Positions 44,201-57,165 are shown, counted from the first letter of the stretch. The stretch is 64,000 bases of DNA from Nitrospirota bacterium (GCA_004296885.1 SCVN01000023.1:310001-374000); one strand, 5' to 3'. Notes: a model not told the origin generated them from the sequence alone. Made by a program: numbers and translations.

Positions 44201-44918
44201 ACTCGCGCCAGAGAAAGATGCCGCCTAAGAGCCCAGCCACGTTCGGGACAATCTTCACATTGGAGGGGAGAGGAATGGCAATGTGCTTGGTATTGCCACC
44301 ACCGATGTAGAGAACGTCATAGTTAAATAGAGCGTCCAGCGCTTGGATGGCCTTGCCCAGCCGGCTGTTCCACTTGTCCTTGCCCGCCTTCTTGAGCGCT
44401 ATATTGCCAAGCTGTTCCTCATAGGTCATGCCCTTGCGGAAGGGATGGTGCGCCAGTTCGAGATTGGGAACCAGGCGACCGTCCACAAAGAGAGCCGACC
44501 CCATGCCGGTGCCCAGCGTCATGACCACTTCGACGCCGCGGCCCGTAATGGCGCCGAACCCTTGCACATCGGCATCGTTGGCGACACGGACAGGCTTTCG
44601 AAGGAGGCGCTTCAGCGAAGCCGCCAACTTGTAGCCTTGCCACGCCTGATCCAGATTGGGCGCGGTCACTGTGACACCGTTTCGAACCACGCCGGGAAAG
44701 CCGACGGACACCCGGTCAAACGGCCCTTTTGCCTTGGCCAGGCCGGCAATCACGTCGAGCACCGCCTTCGGCGTGGCCGGCTTGGGAGTCGCCACGCGGC
44801 CCCTGGTCGTCAAAGGCTTGCCCGACCCATCCAGGATCAGCGCCTTGATTCCGCTCCCGCCGATATCGACCGCTAACGTCTTGATCTGAGCCGGCGGCTC
44901 AACCTTGCCTTTCGCCAT
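44199..44918 (-). CDS. ROK-family polyphosphate glucokinase-like protein
   Basis: A 239-residue sugar kinase. The ATP/polyphosphate motif VDIGGSGIKALILDGSGK opens the protein (about 18-35), and the sugar-binding motif follows in RVANDADVQGFGAITG, with LGTGMGSALFVDGRLVPNLE. Short length and these motifs resemble polyphosphate/ATP glucokinases (PpgK). It lies 20 nt downstream of the GH15 gene, so the pair could release glucose and phosphorylate it. The phosphate donor cannot be decided here. Confidence 0.82.
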   Translation of the reverse strand: MAKGKVEPPAQIKTLAVDIGGSGIKALILDGSGKPLTTRGRVATPKPATPKAVLDVIAGLAKAKGPFDRVSVGFPGVVRNGVTVTAPNLDQAWQGYKLAASLKRLLRKPVRVANDADVQGFGAITGRGVEVVMTLGTGMGSALFVDGRLVPNLELAHHPFRKGMTYEEQLGNIALKKAGKDKWNSRLGKAIQALDALFNYDVLYIGGGNTKHIAIPLPSNVKIVPNVAGLLGGIFLWRE

Positions 44919-44938
44919 CGCTCACTCCCGCACGCATC

Positions 44939-46945
44939 CTAATTGGAGAGGGCCCGCCACTTGGCCAGATATTCCTGCACGGTCGCCACAAAGGTGGCAT
45001 GGCTCCAGGTCAAGGGCGACACGGACAGAGGGGCATGGGTCTCGGGATGCACTTGCTCCGCTAAGACTCCGGAGGCCAGCCCATGCTCAACGCACCAAGT
45101 CAGCACGTCGGCAGCCGGCTTCAGATCCCCCCGTTTCGTGGCCGTCGCGATGGTCCACTGGGCCAGCCAGAGCGTGCAGATGAACCAGGGATTGCCGGGC
45201 ACATTGGCCACATCCTGGCTCTGCTGGTGGTAGTAGTCGTTTTCATAGCGGGCCACGCCGCCGACGCCGGTCTTGATCCACAGTCGTTCGCGGATCGCCT
45301 TCATCGTGCGGACGATGCGCGGATCATCCGGCCCAAACATGCCGAAGTACCAGAGTCCGAACATGGAGGCGTCCAGCGTCTCGTCGAACTCCCAGGTCCC
45401 ATCGGGCTTCTGGTTGGCCATCCGGATGAACCGGTCCCGTTCCGGCCGATAGAGGACCGTTTCAACACCGGCCTTGATCTCAGCCGCAGCGGCCAGGTAC
45501 TGCTCGCCTTGTTTCATCTCTCCGAAGGCTTGCGCAAAGCTCGCGGCCGCCGTCAAACCGGCCCAGACCGCCGCAGTGGTGAATGCCAGGACTCCGCGGC
45601 GCTCTTCCCAGAGATCGTAGGAGGGGAGGGGCAGCCCGGTTTTCTTGTCCCGGTATCCGACCATGAAATCGGCGGCCCGGACGATCAGCGACCGGTACAG
45701 CGGCTTGATGTATTCGACGTCCTTCCACCGTTCGAAGTGGTTCCAGAGGGCCCAGAGGACCAGCGCCGTTTCGTCCTCCTGAATCGGCAAATCCTTGTGA
45801 CCTTCACGCACCCAGGGATGCCAACTCGAGGCCAGGGTGCCATCGGGGTTGTACTTGTGCAGCAGATAGCCTTCCTTGCTCAGAATCTCCCGGCAGAAAT
45901 TGAAGAAGGCCTGTGGAATGGGCAAGTAGCCGGCCAGGTTTATCGCATGGGCGACCAACGCGCCATCGCGGGGCCACATATAGGAATAGGTATCGCGCAC
46001 GGCGGAGGCGATATCGGAATCGTTCGCCGCAATAATGGCACCGCCATTGTCGATCTGCGTCCGCAGGATCAACAGACTCGCCAAGTAGAGGCGGCTGATC
46101 TCGGCGGACAGGTCGCCGAAATCCGGTCGGTGCACATCCAACCAGAGATGCCAGTAGGACGCGGTCCGGCTCAGAAAGTGCCAGGGCCCTCGGTGGCGGA
46201 CGGAGCGGTTGAGTCGCGTCACTTCTTCGAAGTCATTGCCCACCGCCAGCCAGTAATAGGCGGTCTGCATCGTCTGGGGAGGAAGCGTCAGGTGCACCGC
46301 CACGGTGGAGTCCACCGATCCCTGCGCGATCGGATTGCCGGACAGAACCCCATCCTCGGCATCCCGCCACGTGCCTTGCAGCCCGCTGACGCCCTTATGC
46401 CCGCAGGCCCATTGCTGCAAGCCGATGTGCCAGCCGGCCACCGAATCGGCCGCATCTTCCGGCCGCTTGCCCGGCGTCGCCCCGTTGATCAGGAACCATC
46501 GGGCCCCCTTGTAGTGACAGACCGATCGGCGCTCCGGCTCGTAGTAGGCCGTGTCGCCCACTTCATGGGATGAGATATGCAGATCGTGGTGAAAGAAGAA
46601 CCGGACCTCGCGCGCCCGGTCCGTCTGGTTGTTCACGTCGATCCGGCGCACATAGAGGTTTTCGTGAAAGTCCACCGCATCATGGCACACCAGCTCGAGT
46701 TCCAGTTCAGGGTGCGACAACTGGACTTGGGTCACCAGCGTCTCCTCCTGATAACAGAGTCGCCGCGTCCAGCCGGGATCGTCCAGCCATTTGAACCGCC
46801 CCTCCACCCAGACGCCGAATCGGAAGACCTGCCCCTTGGTATGGTTTTCCAGCCCCACATGCGGCCAGTACAGATCACGGAGCTGGTAGGTACAGTCGAA
46901 GTTGACGAGGAGTGAGCCGTTCCCGATGGGCAAATCGCGCGGCAT
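44939..46945 (-). CDS. Glycoside hydrolase family 15 (glucoamylase-type)
   Basis: A 668-residue glucosidase, probably acting on alpha-glucans or trehalose-like sugars. An N-terminal beta-sandwich (RDLPIGNGSLLVNFDCTYQL onward) precedes the (alpha/alpha)6 barrel of GH15; the catalytic region includes YSYMWPRDGALVAHAINLAG and LWEERRGVLAFTTAAVWAGL. No signal peptide, so cytoplasmic. It lies between bioA and the kinase; with the kinase it suggests glycogen or maltodextrin use inside the cell. Confidence 0.88.
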   Translation of the reverse strand: MPRDLPIGNGSLLVNFDCTYQLRDLYWPHVGLENHTKGQVFRFGVWVEGRFKWLDDPGWTRRLCYQEETLVTQVQLSHPELELELVCHDAVDFHENLYVRRIDVNNQTDRAREVRFFFHHDLHISSHEVGDTAYYEPERRSVCHYKGARWFLINGATPGKRPEDAADSVAGWHIGLQQWACGHKGVSGLQGTWRDAEDGVLSGNPIAQGSVDSTVAVHLTLPPQTMQTAYYWLAVGNDFEEVTRLNRSVRHRGPWHFLSRTASYWHLWLDVHRPDFGDLSAEISRLYLASLLILRTQIDNGGAIIAANDSDIASAVRDTYSYMWPRDGALVAHAINLAGYLPIPQAFFNFCREILSKEGYLLHKYNPDGTLASSWHPWVREGHKDLPIQEDETALVLWALWNHFERWKDVEYIKPLYRSLIVRAADFMVGYRDKKTGLPLPSYDLWEERRGVLAFTTAAVWAGLTAAASFAQAFGEMKQGEQYLAAAAEIKAGVETVLYRPERDRFIRMANQKPDGTWEFDETLDASMFGLWYFGMFGPDDPRIVRTMKAIRERLWIKTGVGGVARYENDYYHQQSQDVANVPGNPWFICTLWLAQWTIATATKRGDLKPAADVLTWCVEHGLASGVLAEQVHPETHAPLSVSPLTWSHATFVATVQEYLAKWRALSN

Positions 46946-47027
46946 GCGTCTGACTCCCTTCCTTCAGATTGAGCCGCCAGTGTACCTTATCGGCGCAATC
47001 GTCCCAACACAAAAGGCTTTTCCCCGA

Positions 47028-48431
47028 CTATGGCCGCATGCGCGGGCGCCGGCCGGCGGCCGGCGGGGGCTCGGTCACCGTCCGGATCGCAGCAGAAACA
47101 ATCGCCGTCATGCGGGACAGTTCCGTCACCGTGACGGCCAGCGGCGGCATCAGGACCACGACGTTGCCCAAAGGCCGGAGCAGCAGACCGCGTCGGCGCG
47201 CCTCCATCACCACCCAATGGCCTTTTCGCTCCGTCAGCGGATAGGGCTCCTTCGTGGCTCGGTCCTTGACCAGTTCGATGCCGACCATGAACCCTCGTTG
47301 CCTGACGTCCCCCACATGCGCCAAGCGGGCAACCGGTTTGAGCAGCCGGCGCAACGTGCGAATCTTGCCTTGCATGCGGGCCAGCGTCCCTTCCGTTCGG
47401 AACACCTCCAGGTTTGCCAAGGCAACCGCGCACGCCAGGGGATTGCCCGTGTAGCTGTGGCCATGAAAGAACGTCTTCCATTCCCCGTATTGTCCCAAGA
47501 ACGCGCGATAGATTGCCTCCGTGGCCAATGTCGCCCCCAACGGGAGATAGCCGCCGGTGAGCCCCTTGCTGACGGCCATCAAATCCGGGGTGACCTGCTC
47601 ATGCTGACAGGCGAACATCTTCCCGGTCCGCCCGAATCCCGTGGCCACTTCGTCGGCGATCAAGAGGACCTTGTATTTCGTGCAGAGTTCCCTGATGCGG
47701 GCCAGATAGCCGGGCGGCGCCGTCAGCATCCCGGCGGCCGCTTGCACCACAGGCTCGATGACCAGCCCGGCAATGTCGCGATGCCGCCGTTTCAGAATCT
47801 GCTCGATCGGGGCGACACAGGCCAACCCGCAAGTCGGATAGGTTTTCTTCAAAGGGCAGCGGTAGCAATACGGCGGCTCCGCGGCGATCGCGCGTACCAG
47901 CAGGGGATTGAACCGGTCCCGGAACAGACCGATCCCGCCGATGCTCATCGCCCCGGCCGTATCGCCATGGTAGGAAAGTTGGAGATGCAGAAAGGTCCGC
48001 TTGGGGCCGGCCTTGGGATGGCGCTGCCGCCAGTACTGGATGGTCATCTTCAGCGCGACTTCCACGGCGGTGGAGCCGTCGTCCGAATAGAACACCCGCG
48101 TCAATCCGCGTGGAGCCAGCTTCACCAACGATCGGGCTAGGGCAATGGCCGGCGGGCTGGACAAGCCCAGCAGGGTGCTGTGGGCGACTTTCCCGAGCTG
48201 AGTGCGGATCGCGCGATCGAGGGTGGGATGCCGGTGGCCGTGAACATTGACCCAGATCGAGGAGACTCCGTCGAGGTACTTACGGCCCTGGGTGTCGATC
48301 AGCCAAGAGCCGCGGCCCCGCTCAATGATCAGGGGAGACTCTTGCTCCCATTCCTGCATCTGGGTGAAGGGGTGCCAGAGGTACCGGCGGTCCCAGTCGG
48401 CAAGCTGTTTTGCGTCAGAAGAGGGAGTCAT
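47028..48431 (-). CDS. bioA: Adenosylmethionine-8-amino-7-oxononanoate aminotransferase
   Basis: PLP enzyme of biotin synthesis, making 7,8-diaminopelargonate with SAM as amino donor. The 467-residue product shows the opening WDRRYLWHPFTQMQEW, the fold-I motif LLIADEVATGFGRTGKMFAC and the PLP Lys in MAVSKGLTGGYLPLGATLAT. ATG 48431 is chosen over a TTG 9 nt upstream. The C-terminal AAGRRPRMRP tail looks non-conserved. No other bio gene is in the window. A strong promoter lies upstream, interlocked with that of lepA. Confidence 0.94.
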   Translation of the reverse strand: MTPSSDAKQLADWDRRYLWHPFTQMQEWEQESPLIIERGRGSWLIDTQGRKYLDGVSSIWVNVHGHRHPTLDRAIRTQLGKVAHSTLLGLSSPPAIALARSLVKLAPRGLTRVFYSDDGSTAVEVALKMTIQYWRQRHPKAGPKRTFLHLQLSYHGDTAGAMSIGGIGLFRDRFNPLLVRAIAAEPPYCYRCPLKKTYPTCGLACVAPIEQILKRRHRDIAGLVIEPVVQAAAGMLTAPPGYLARIRELCTKYKVLLIADEVATGFGRTGKMFACQHEQVTPDLMAVSKGLTGGYLPLGATLATEAIYRAFLGQYGEWKTFFHGHSYTGNPLACAVALANLEVFRTEGTLARMQGKIRTLRRLLKPVARLAHVGDVRQRGFMVGIELVKDRATKEPYPLTERKGHWVVMEARRRGLLLRPLGNVVVLMPPLAVTVTELSRMTAIVSAAIRTVTEPPPAAGRRPRMRP

Positions 48432-48466
48432 GCAAGCCAAGCCGCATCCACGTGACGAATCGCCGG

Positions 48467-48495
48467 ATTATACGGGCCGTTCACTTCTTTGACAA
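48467..48495 (-). promoter_or_regulatory. Sigma70 promoter of bioA
   Basis: Minus strand: -35 TTGTCA (complement of 48490-48495), a 17-nt spacer and a perfect -10 TATAAT (complement of 48467-48472). The predicted leader is about 29 nt. Its -35 overlaps the divergent lepA -35 by five bases. Confidence 0.7.
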
Positions 48496-48517
48496 CCCGG
48501 CAATGACCGCCTATAAT
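48489..48517 (+). promoter_or_regulatory. Consensus sigma70 promoter of lepA
   Basis: TTGACA (48489-48494), a 17-nt spacer and TATAAT (48512-48517), a full consensus match. The start is predicted near 48524, giving a leader of about 10 nt without a ribosome site before ATG 48534. It probably drives the long series down to degP. Confidence 0.75.
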
Positions 48518-48533
48518 GGGCTGATTTACGAGC

Positions 48534-50341
<1,808 letters not shown>

Positions 50342-50345
<4 letters not shown>

Positions 50346-51130
50346 GCCTGGAGCAGGACCAGCCCAGAGTGGAGGACGTGACGGGGACTGCGGTGCACCA
50401 CGCCGACCCTGCCATGCCGGAGTCCGTCTCGGCGGCCGAGCCGGTCGCGACGGCCGGCGTCGCCTCACGCGCCGGCAAATCCCTGCTGCGCGAGTACGCG
50501 GAGGCGATCGTCGTGGCGATGCTGCTGGCCTTCGCGATCCGCGTCTTCGTCGTGCAGGCGTTCAAGATTCCCTCCGGCTCCATGATCCCCACGCTGCTGA
50601 TCGGAGACCATATCCTGGTCAGCAAGCTCTCCTACGGGTTGCAGTGGCCCGCCGACTGCAAGTTCCGCATGAGCTTCCCGCCGGTCACCTGTTACGCGTC
50701 CCGGACGGTGCTGTCCTTCGGCAAACCGGAACGCGGCGACGTGATCGTATTCCGGTACCCGGAGGATGAAGAGAAGGATTTCATCAAACGCATCGTGGGC
50801 CTGCCCGGCGACACCATCGAGATCCGCCGCAAGATCGTGCACGTGAACGGAGCCCCTTTGGATGACCGGGCCTTCACCCAGCGGGTTGATCCCGGCGTCA
50901 TCGACGGCCATATCAACCCGCGCGACAACTTCGGACCGATCACCGTCCCGGCACAGTCCTACTTCGTCATGGGCGACAACCGGGACCAAAGCCTCGACAG
51001 CCGGTTCTGGGGGTTCGTGAGCGAGGAAAAGATCAAGGGCAAGGCGTTCCGGATCTATTGGTCCTGGAGCGGGCAGGGCGCCTGGCAGGACTGGGTACGA
51101 TGGGAACGATTCGGCAAGGCCATTCGCTAA
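50342..51130 (+). CDS. lepB: Signal peptidase I
   Basis: A 262-residue type I leader peptidase. A single membrane anchor ([20 protein letters not shown]) is followed by box B with the catalytic Ser ([18 protein letters not shown]) and the Lys motif [20 protein letters not shown], then boxes D and E ([25 protein letters not shown]). ATG 50342 overlaps lepA by 4 nt; the acidic 45-residue tail before the anchor is longer than usual. A longer frame upstream runs through lepA and is rejected. Confidence 0.95.
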
Positions 51131-51145
51131 ACCACGTGACGCGAC

Positions 51146-51190
51146 ATGAGTCGTGAGTTGAACTCAAAACTAAAAACTCAAAATTCAAAG
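51146..51190. repeat. Short-word repeat (AACTCAAAA words) at the rfaE1 start
   Basis: GTGAGTTGAACTCAAAACT continues as AAAAACTCAAAATTCAAAG, with a short palindrome TGAGTT-G-AACTCA. It overlaps the first codons of rfaE1, encoding ELNSKLKTQNSKL. Only one main arm is present. Confidence 0.55.
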
Positions 51191-52156
51191 CTGATCGGGC
51201 ATATCCGACGCTTTCCCCAGGCCACCGTCCTGGTCCTCGGCGATCTGATCCAGGACCATTATATTTGGGGCAAGGTCAGCCGCATTTCCCCCGAAGCCCC
51301 GGTGCCGGTCGTCCACGTCCAGTCGGAATCCCGCCAACTCGGCGGCGCGGCCAACGTGTACCACAACATTCTCACTCTGGGGGGCAAGGCCGACCTCTGC
51401 GGCGTGGTGGGATCGGACGAGGAGGGGCGGCGCCTGTTCAAGCAGATGGGCGGAGGGCAGGCATCCAGAAGCGGCATTGTGGTCGATCCGGACCGGCCGA
51501 CTACCTGCAAGACCCGCGTCGTAGCCCACCATCAGCAAATCGTCCGGTTCGACGTCGAGCGGGCGGTCGAGATCAAAGCAGCGATCCAGCGCCGCCTTAT
51601 CCGGCACGTCGAGTCCCGGCTGCGACAGATCTCCTGCCTGGTCGTCTCCGATTATGCCAAAGGCGTGGTCACGGCGCCGCTCATGGCCGAGTTGACCCGC
51701 CTGGCTGCGCTCCGTCGCATCCCGATCATCGTGGACCCCAAGGTCGAACACTTTGCCTACTATAAAGGCGTGACGGTTCTCACCCCGAATCATCTGGAAG
51801 CGGGACAGGCCGCAGGTATCCAGGCCGAGGATGACCGGTCCGTGACCGAGGCCGGCGAAGTCATCCGCCAACGGCTGGGCTGTCGCTCGGTCCTCATCAC
51901 CAGAGGCGAGAAGGGGATGAGCCTGTTCGAGCCGGACGGAGCGGCCTGGCACATTCCGACGATGGCCCGGCAAGTCTTCGATGTGACCGGCGCGGGCGAC
52001 ACGGTGATCGGCACCCTGGCGCTGGCCCTGGCAACCGGCGCGTCCCTGAGAGACAGCGCCATCCTGGCGAATCAGGCGGCCGGCATCGTCGTCGGCATGG
52101 TCGGTACGGCAACCGTCACCGCGACGCAACTGACCGAGGCCTTGCAACATGGCTAG
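51146..52156 (+). CDS. rfaE1: RfaE1-type heptose/ribokinase-family kinase
   Basis: A 336-residue PfkB-family kinase matching the kinase half of HldE, which phosphorylates D-glycero-beta-manno-heptose 7-phosphate at C1 for LPS core. The signature HYIWGKVSRISPEAPVPVVH, the N-terminal GG motif LGGAANVYHNILTLGGKADL and the C-terminal catalytic DVTGAGDTVIGTLALALATG are clear. The nucleotidyltransferase half is absent. The first about 15 residues (MSRELNSKLKTQNSKL) come from a repeat element and are unlike homologues. It overlaps kdsB by 8 nt. Confidence 0.88.
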   Translation: MSRELNSKLKTQNSKLIGHIRRFPQATVLVLGDLIQDHYIWGKVSRISPEAPVPVVHVQSESRQLGGAANVYHNILTLGGKADLCGVVGSDEEGRRLFKQMGGGQASRSGIVVDPDRPTTCKTRVVAHHQQIVRFDVERAVEIKAAIQRRLIRHVESRLRQISCLVVSDYAKGVVTAPLMAELTRLAALRRIPIIVDPKVEHFAYYKGVTVLTPNHLEAGQAAGIQAEDDRSVTEAGEVIRQRLGCRSVLITRGEKGMSLFEPDGAAWHIPTMARQVFDVTGAGDTVIGTLALALATGASLRDSAILANQAAGIVVGMVGTATVTATQLTEALQHG

Positions 52157-52925
52157 CCCAACGACATCGGTCACCGTCGTCATTCCGGCCCGCTACGGGT
52201 CCTCGCGCTTTCCCGGCAAGCCGCTGGCCCGCCTCGCCGGGAAGCCCATGATTCAACACGTCTACGAACGGGTGCGGGATGTCCCGCACATCCGTCAGGT
52301 CCTGGTAGCCACCGACGACCAACGCATCAGCGACGCCGTCACGGGATTCGGAGGCCAGGTCATGCTCACGCAGGAGCCCTACCGGACCGGGACGGACCGG
52401 GTCGCGGGCGTGGCCCGCCAGGTTCCTGGCGAGGTCTTCGTCAACCTGCAGGGGGACGAGATCGCGCTTCACCCGGGCCTCTTCAGCGATTTGATCGAGC
52501 CGTTCCTCGACAGCCAGGCCGAGATGGGTACCCTGAAACGGCGCCTGACGACGGCGGACGAGATCGCCAACCCGGGCATCGTGAAAGTCGTCACGGACCA
52601 CGAGGGCCATGCCCTGTACTTCTCGCGCGCACCCATCCCTCATGTGCGGGACGGGGAACCGGCGCCGGGACGGTCCGGGTTGCATTATGTGCACTTGGGC
52701 ATTTACATTTACAGGCGTGAAACGCTGATGCGGATCGCCGGCCTGCCGACCGGCCAGCTCGAGGAGGCCGAGAAGCTCGAGCAATTGCGGGCGCTCGAAC
52801 AGGGCATCCGCATCCGGGTCTGGGAAACACACCATCCCTCGTTGCGGATCGACACGCCGCAAGATTTGGATGGCGCGGCCAAGACCTTGGAACGGCTGGC
52901 GCCTTGTTCCGCAACGTCCTCATGA
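52149..52925 (+). CDS. kdsB: 3-deoxy-manno-octulosonate cytidylyltransferase
   Basis: Activates Kdo as CMP-Kdo for lipid A assembly. The 258-residue product opens with the nucleotidyltransferase motif VVIPARYGSSRFPGKPLARL (9-28) and contains EVFVNLQGDEIALHPGL and YIYRRETLMRIAGLPTGQLE, typical of KdsB. The start overlaps rfaE1. It is followed by pyrG, whose CTP supplies the KdsB substrate. Confidence 0.96.
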   Translation: MASPTTSVTVVIPARYGSSRFPGKPLARLAGKPMIQHVYERVRDVPHIRQVLVATDDQRISDAVTGFGGQVMLTQEPYRTGTDRVAGVARQVPGEVFVNLQGDEIALHPGLFSDLIEPFLDSQAEMGTLKRRLTTADEIANPGIVKVVTDHEGHALYFSRAPIPHVRDGEPAPGRSGLHYVHLGIYIYRRETLMRIAGLPTGQLEEAEKLEQLRALEQGIRIRVWETHHPSLRIDTPQDLDGAAKTLERLAPCSATSS

Positions 52926-52967
52926 GGCAACCAATCCGGACCGTACGGCATTCAGGCGGAGGGTGAC

Positions 52968-54578
<1,611 letters not shown>

Positions 54579-54602
54579 AAAACAACGCTGCATGCTGAAG
54601 GC

Positions 54603-54676
54603 AAAATGATGAATGAAATCCATGGAAGAGCGGACCGTTCCGCCGTTCATCATTCATCGTTCATCATTTATCATTG
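54603..54676. repeat. Short-word hairpin (ATGATGAA words) between pyrG and kdsA
   Basis: AATGATGAATGAA (54605-54617) faces several complements (TTCATCATTCATC, GTTCATCATTTATCATT, 54656-54675) around GCGGACCGTTCCGC. It can be translated in frame with kdsA as [13 protein letters not shown], but the real kdsA start is downstream. Confidence 0.65.
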
Positions 54677-54684
54677 GATCTGCC

Positions 54685-55518
54685 ATGCATGAAGTGGATC
54701 TCGGCCCGTTCAAAATCGGGGCCTCGCACCGCCACTTTCTCATCGCCGGCCCCTGCGTGATCGAAAGCGAAGGGCTCGCGCTCGAGACCGCGCAACGCAT
54801 TGCCGAGATCACCCGTGCGCTCGGCATCCCTTACGTCTTCAAATCGTCCTACGACAAGGCCAACCGGACCTCCATCACATCCTTTCGAGGTCCCGGGTTG
54901 GAGGCAGGACTCGCCGTGCTCAAGAAAGTGCGCGAGCAGGTGGGCGTGCCAGTGTTGACCGACGTGCATGGGCCGGAGGAGGCCACGCGGGCAGGGGAGG
55001 TGGTCGACGTTCTTCAGATTCCGGCGTTCCTGTGCCGGCAGACCGACCTGCTGGTCGCCGCGGCCAAGACCGGCCGGGTGGTCAACGTCAAGAAGGGCCA
55101 GTTCCTGTCGCCGGGAGAAATGGCCAACGCCGTCAAGAAACTGGAAGAAGCAGGCAACCGGCGCATCATCCTGACCGAGCGGGGCTCCTCGTTCGGTTAC
55201 AATAATCTCGTCGTGGACATGCGTTCCCTGCCGATCATGCGGAGCTTCGGCTACCCGGTGGTCTTCGATGCCACCCATAGCGTCCAGTTGCCGGGCGGCG
55301 CCGGGACCAAATCTTCGGGGCAGCGGGAGTTCATCACCCCCCTGGCCTGCGCCGCGGCGGCCGCGGGTTGCGACGGGTTTTTCATGGAGGTCCATCCGAA
55401 TCCGGACGTCGCCTTGTCGGATGGCCCCAACATGGTTCCATTGCACGCATTGAAGCCGTTGCTGGAGCGGCTGCTCAGGATCTGCGAGGCGGCAGGGAAA
55501 GGCGCACCGATAGCATGA
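54685..55518 (+). CDS. kdsA: 3-deoxy-8-phosphooctulonate synthase
   Basis: Condenses arabinose 5-phosphate and PEP to Kdo 8-phosphate. The 277-residue product has [20 protein letters not shown] near the start, [20 protein letters not shown], and the C-terminal [23 protein letters not shown] 54685 ([12 protein letters not shown]) is chosen because it matches the usual length; an earlier in-frame ATG at 54613 runs through the repeat. The stop overlaps kdsD by 4 nt. Confidence 0.96.
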   Translation: MHEVDLGPFKIGASHRHFLIAGPCVIESEGLALETAQRIAEITRALGIPYVFKSSYDKANRTSITSFRGPGLEAGLAVLKKVREQVGVPVLTDVHGPEEATRAGEVVDVLQIPAFLCRQTDLLVAAAKTGRVVNVKKGQFLSPGEMANAVKKLEEAGNRRIILTERGSSFGYNNLVVDMRSLPIMRSFGYPVVFDATHSVQLPGGAGTKSSGQREFITPLACAAAAAGCDGFFMEVHPNPDVALSDGPNMVPLHALKPLLERLLRICEAAGKGAPIA

Positions 55519-56471
55519 GCGTTCCGGAAGGCAAACGCGTGCTTGCGATCGAGGCCAAGGCCATCGCCGGCCTGGTCGAACGTCTCGACCACCGGTTCAC
55601 CGAAGCCGTGGACTTGCTGTACGGCTGCACCGGGAAGGCCGTGGTCTCTGGCATGGGCAAGTCCGGCCTCATCGGACAGAAAATCGCCGCCACCATGGCC
55701 AGCACCGGCACCCCGGCCTTCTTTCTCCATCCGGCCGAAGGCATTCACGGCGACCTGGGCATGCTGGCCCGTCGCGACGCGCTGATCGCCATCTCCAACA
55801 GCGGCGAAACGGAAGAACTGCTCAAGCTCTTGCCCTTCGTCAAGCGCCTGAACATCCCCGTCATCGCCATGACCGGCCGGACCCAGTCGACGCTGGCCAA
55901 GAACAGCGAGATCGTCCTGGACGTCTCGGTGCCGGAGGAGGCCTGTCCCATGGGCCTGGCCCCGACCGCCAGCACGACGGCGACGCTCGCCATGGGGGAC
56001 GCCCTGGCCATCGCCTTGCTGCAAAAACGCGGGTTCAAGGAAGACGATTTCGCGCAATTTCACCCGGGCGGCACGCTCGGCCGCCGCCTCCTGCTCAAAG
56101 TCCGAGACCTCATGCACCAAGGCGCCGCAATTCCGCAAGTGTCTGGCCAGGCTTCCGCCCACCACGCCATTCTCGAAATGACGGCCAAGAAGCTCGGCCT
56201 GACCACCGTCGTGGACCAGGCCGGTCAACTCCTGGGCATCATCACGGACGGAGACTTGCGCCGGGTTCTGGAAAAGGGCATGGATCTGGCCACGGCCCGC
56301 GCCGGAGATCTGGCGACGAAACGGCCCAAAACCATCGGGCCGGACGAACTGGCGGCCAAGGCCCTGCAGATCATGGAGCAATATTCCATCACCGCCCTGG
56401 TGGTGGAGGATGCGGGCCGCATCGCCGGCATCATCCACTTGCACGACTTGCTCAAGAGCGGTGTCGTCTAA
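55515..56471 (+). CDS. kdsD: Arabinose-5-phosphate isomerase
   Basis: Isomerises ribulose 5-phosphate to arabinose 5-phosphate, the Kdo precursor. The 318-residue product has an SIS domain ([35 protein letters not shown]) and two CBS domains (from about 205; [40 protein letters not shown]). ATG 55515 overlaps kdsA by 4 nt. The longer upstream frame is rejected. Confidence 0.95.
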   Translation: MSVPEGKRVLAIEAKAIAGLVERLDHRFTEAVDLLYGCTGKAVVSGMGKSGLIGQKIAATMASTGTPAFFLHPAEGIHGDLGMLARRDALIAISNSGETEELLKLLPFVKRLNIPVIAMTGRTQSTLAKNSEIVLDVSVPEEACPMGLAPTASTTATLAMGDALAIALLQKRGFKEDDFAQFHPGGTLGRRLLLKVRDLMHQGAAIPQVSGQASAHHAILEMTAKKLGLTTVVDQAGQLLGIITDGDLRRVLEKGMDLATARAGDLATKRPKTIGPDELAAKALQIMEQYSITALVVEDAGRIAGIIHLHDLLKSGVV

Positions 56472-56487
56472 CCATCGTGGAGATTCC

Positions 56488-57123
56488 TTGAGCTTACGCG
56501 CAACCGACGCAGTCAAGCCCACCGGAGCCCCAGGGTTCCTGGTCCAGGCCCGCGCCGCGCTGGCCACGAACGTCAACCTGGCCAATCTCCTGACCTTCGC
56601 GCGGATCCTGTTGATTCCGGTGTTCGTGGTCTTGTTCGCCAATCCCACACCGGACCGGTCCCTGGCTGCCGCCCTGGTGTTCGCCGTGGCCGCGGTGACA
56701 GACCTCCTGGATGGCTATGTTGCCAGGCGCACCGGCCAGATCACCACATTGGGGAAACTCCTCGACCCGATTGCCGACAAGCTGCTCGTCTTGTCCGGCC
56801 TCATTCTGCTGGTGCAATTCGATCGGGTTGCGGCCCTGGTAGCCATCGTCATCATCGCGCGCGAGCTGGCGGTGACCGGGATCCGAGCCATCGCCGCGAC
56901 GGAAGGGGTGGTGCTGGCAGCGGAAACGATCGGGAAGTGGAAGATGGCCCTGCAAGTGGTGGCCATCGTCATGCTCATTCTGGAGGACAGCCTGACCGCC
57001 ATCGCCTGGCCCTTGCACCTCCTGGGGACGGCCATCTTATACTTGGCCCTAGCCCTCGGCCTGTTCTCCGGCGGCCAGTATCTCGCAAGTTTCTGGCGAC
57101 AAATCGCATCCAAATACATCTAG
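56488..57123 (+). CDS. pgsA: CDP-diacylglycerol-glycerol-3-phosphate 3-phosphatidyltransferase
   Basis: First step of phosphatidylglycerol synthesis, inner membrane. The 211-residue product contains the CDP-alcohol phosphotransferase motif DLLDGYVARRTGQITTLGKL...LDPIAD (D-x2-D-G-x2-A-R-x8-G-x3-D-x3-D) and several transmembrane helices (LTFARILLIPVFVVLFA; ALVAIVIIARELAVTG). TTG 56488 is chosen because GGAG lies 5 nt upstream and no ATG or GTG gives the conserved N-terminus. It follows kdsD by 16 nt. Confidence 0.92.
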   Translation: MSLRATDAVKPTGAPGFLVQARAALATNVNLANLLTFARILLIPVFVVLFANPTPDRSLAAALVFAVAAVTDLLDGYVARRTGQITTLGKLLDPIADKLLVLSGLILLVQFDRVAALVAIVIIARELAVTGIRAIAATEGVVLAAETIGKWKMALQVVAIVMLILEDSLTAIAWPLHLLGTAILYLALALGLFSGGQYLASFWRQIASKYI

Positions 57124-57165
57124 CATCACTTGAACAATGACCGTGCATGCCGGTGAAGCACTGAG

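Noticed and set aside
54613-54684. 24-residue N-terminal extension of KdsA
   Set aside because: It is the translation of the ATGATGAA hairpin; the product from ATG 54685 already has full family length.
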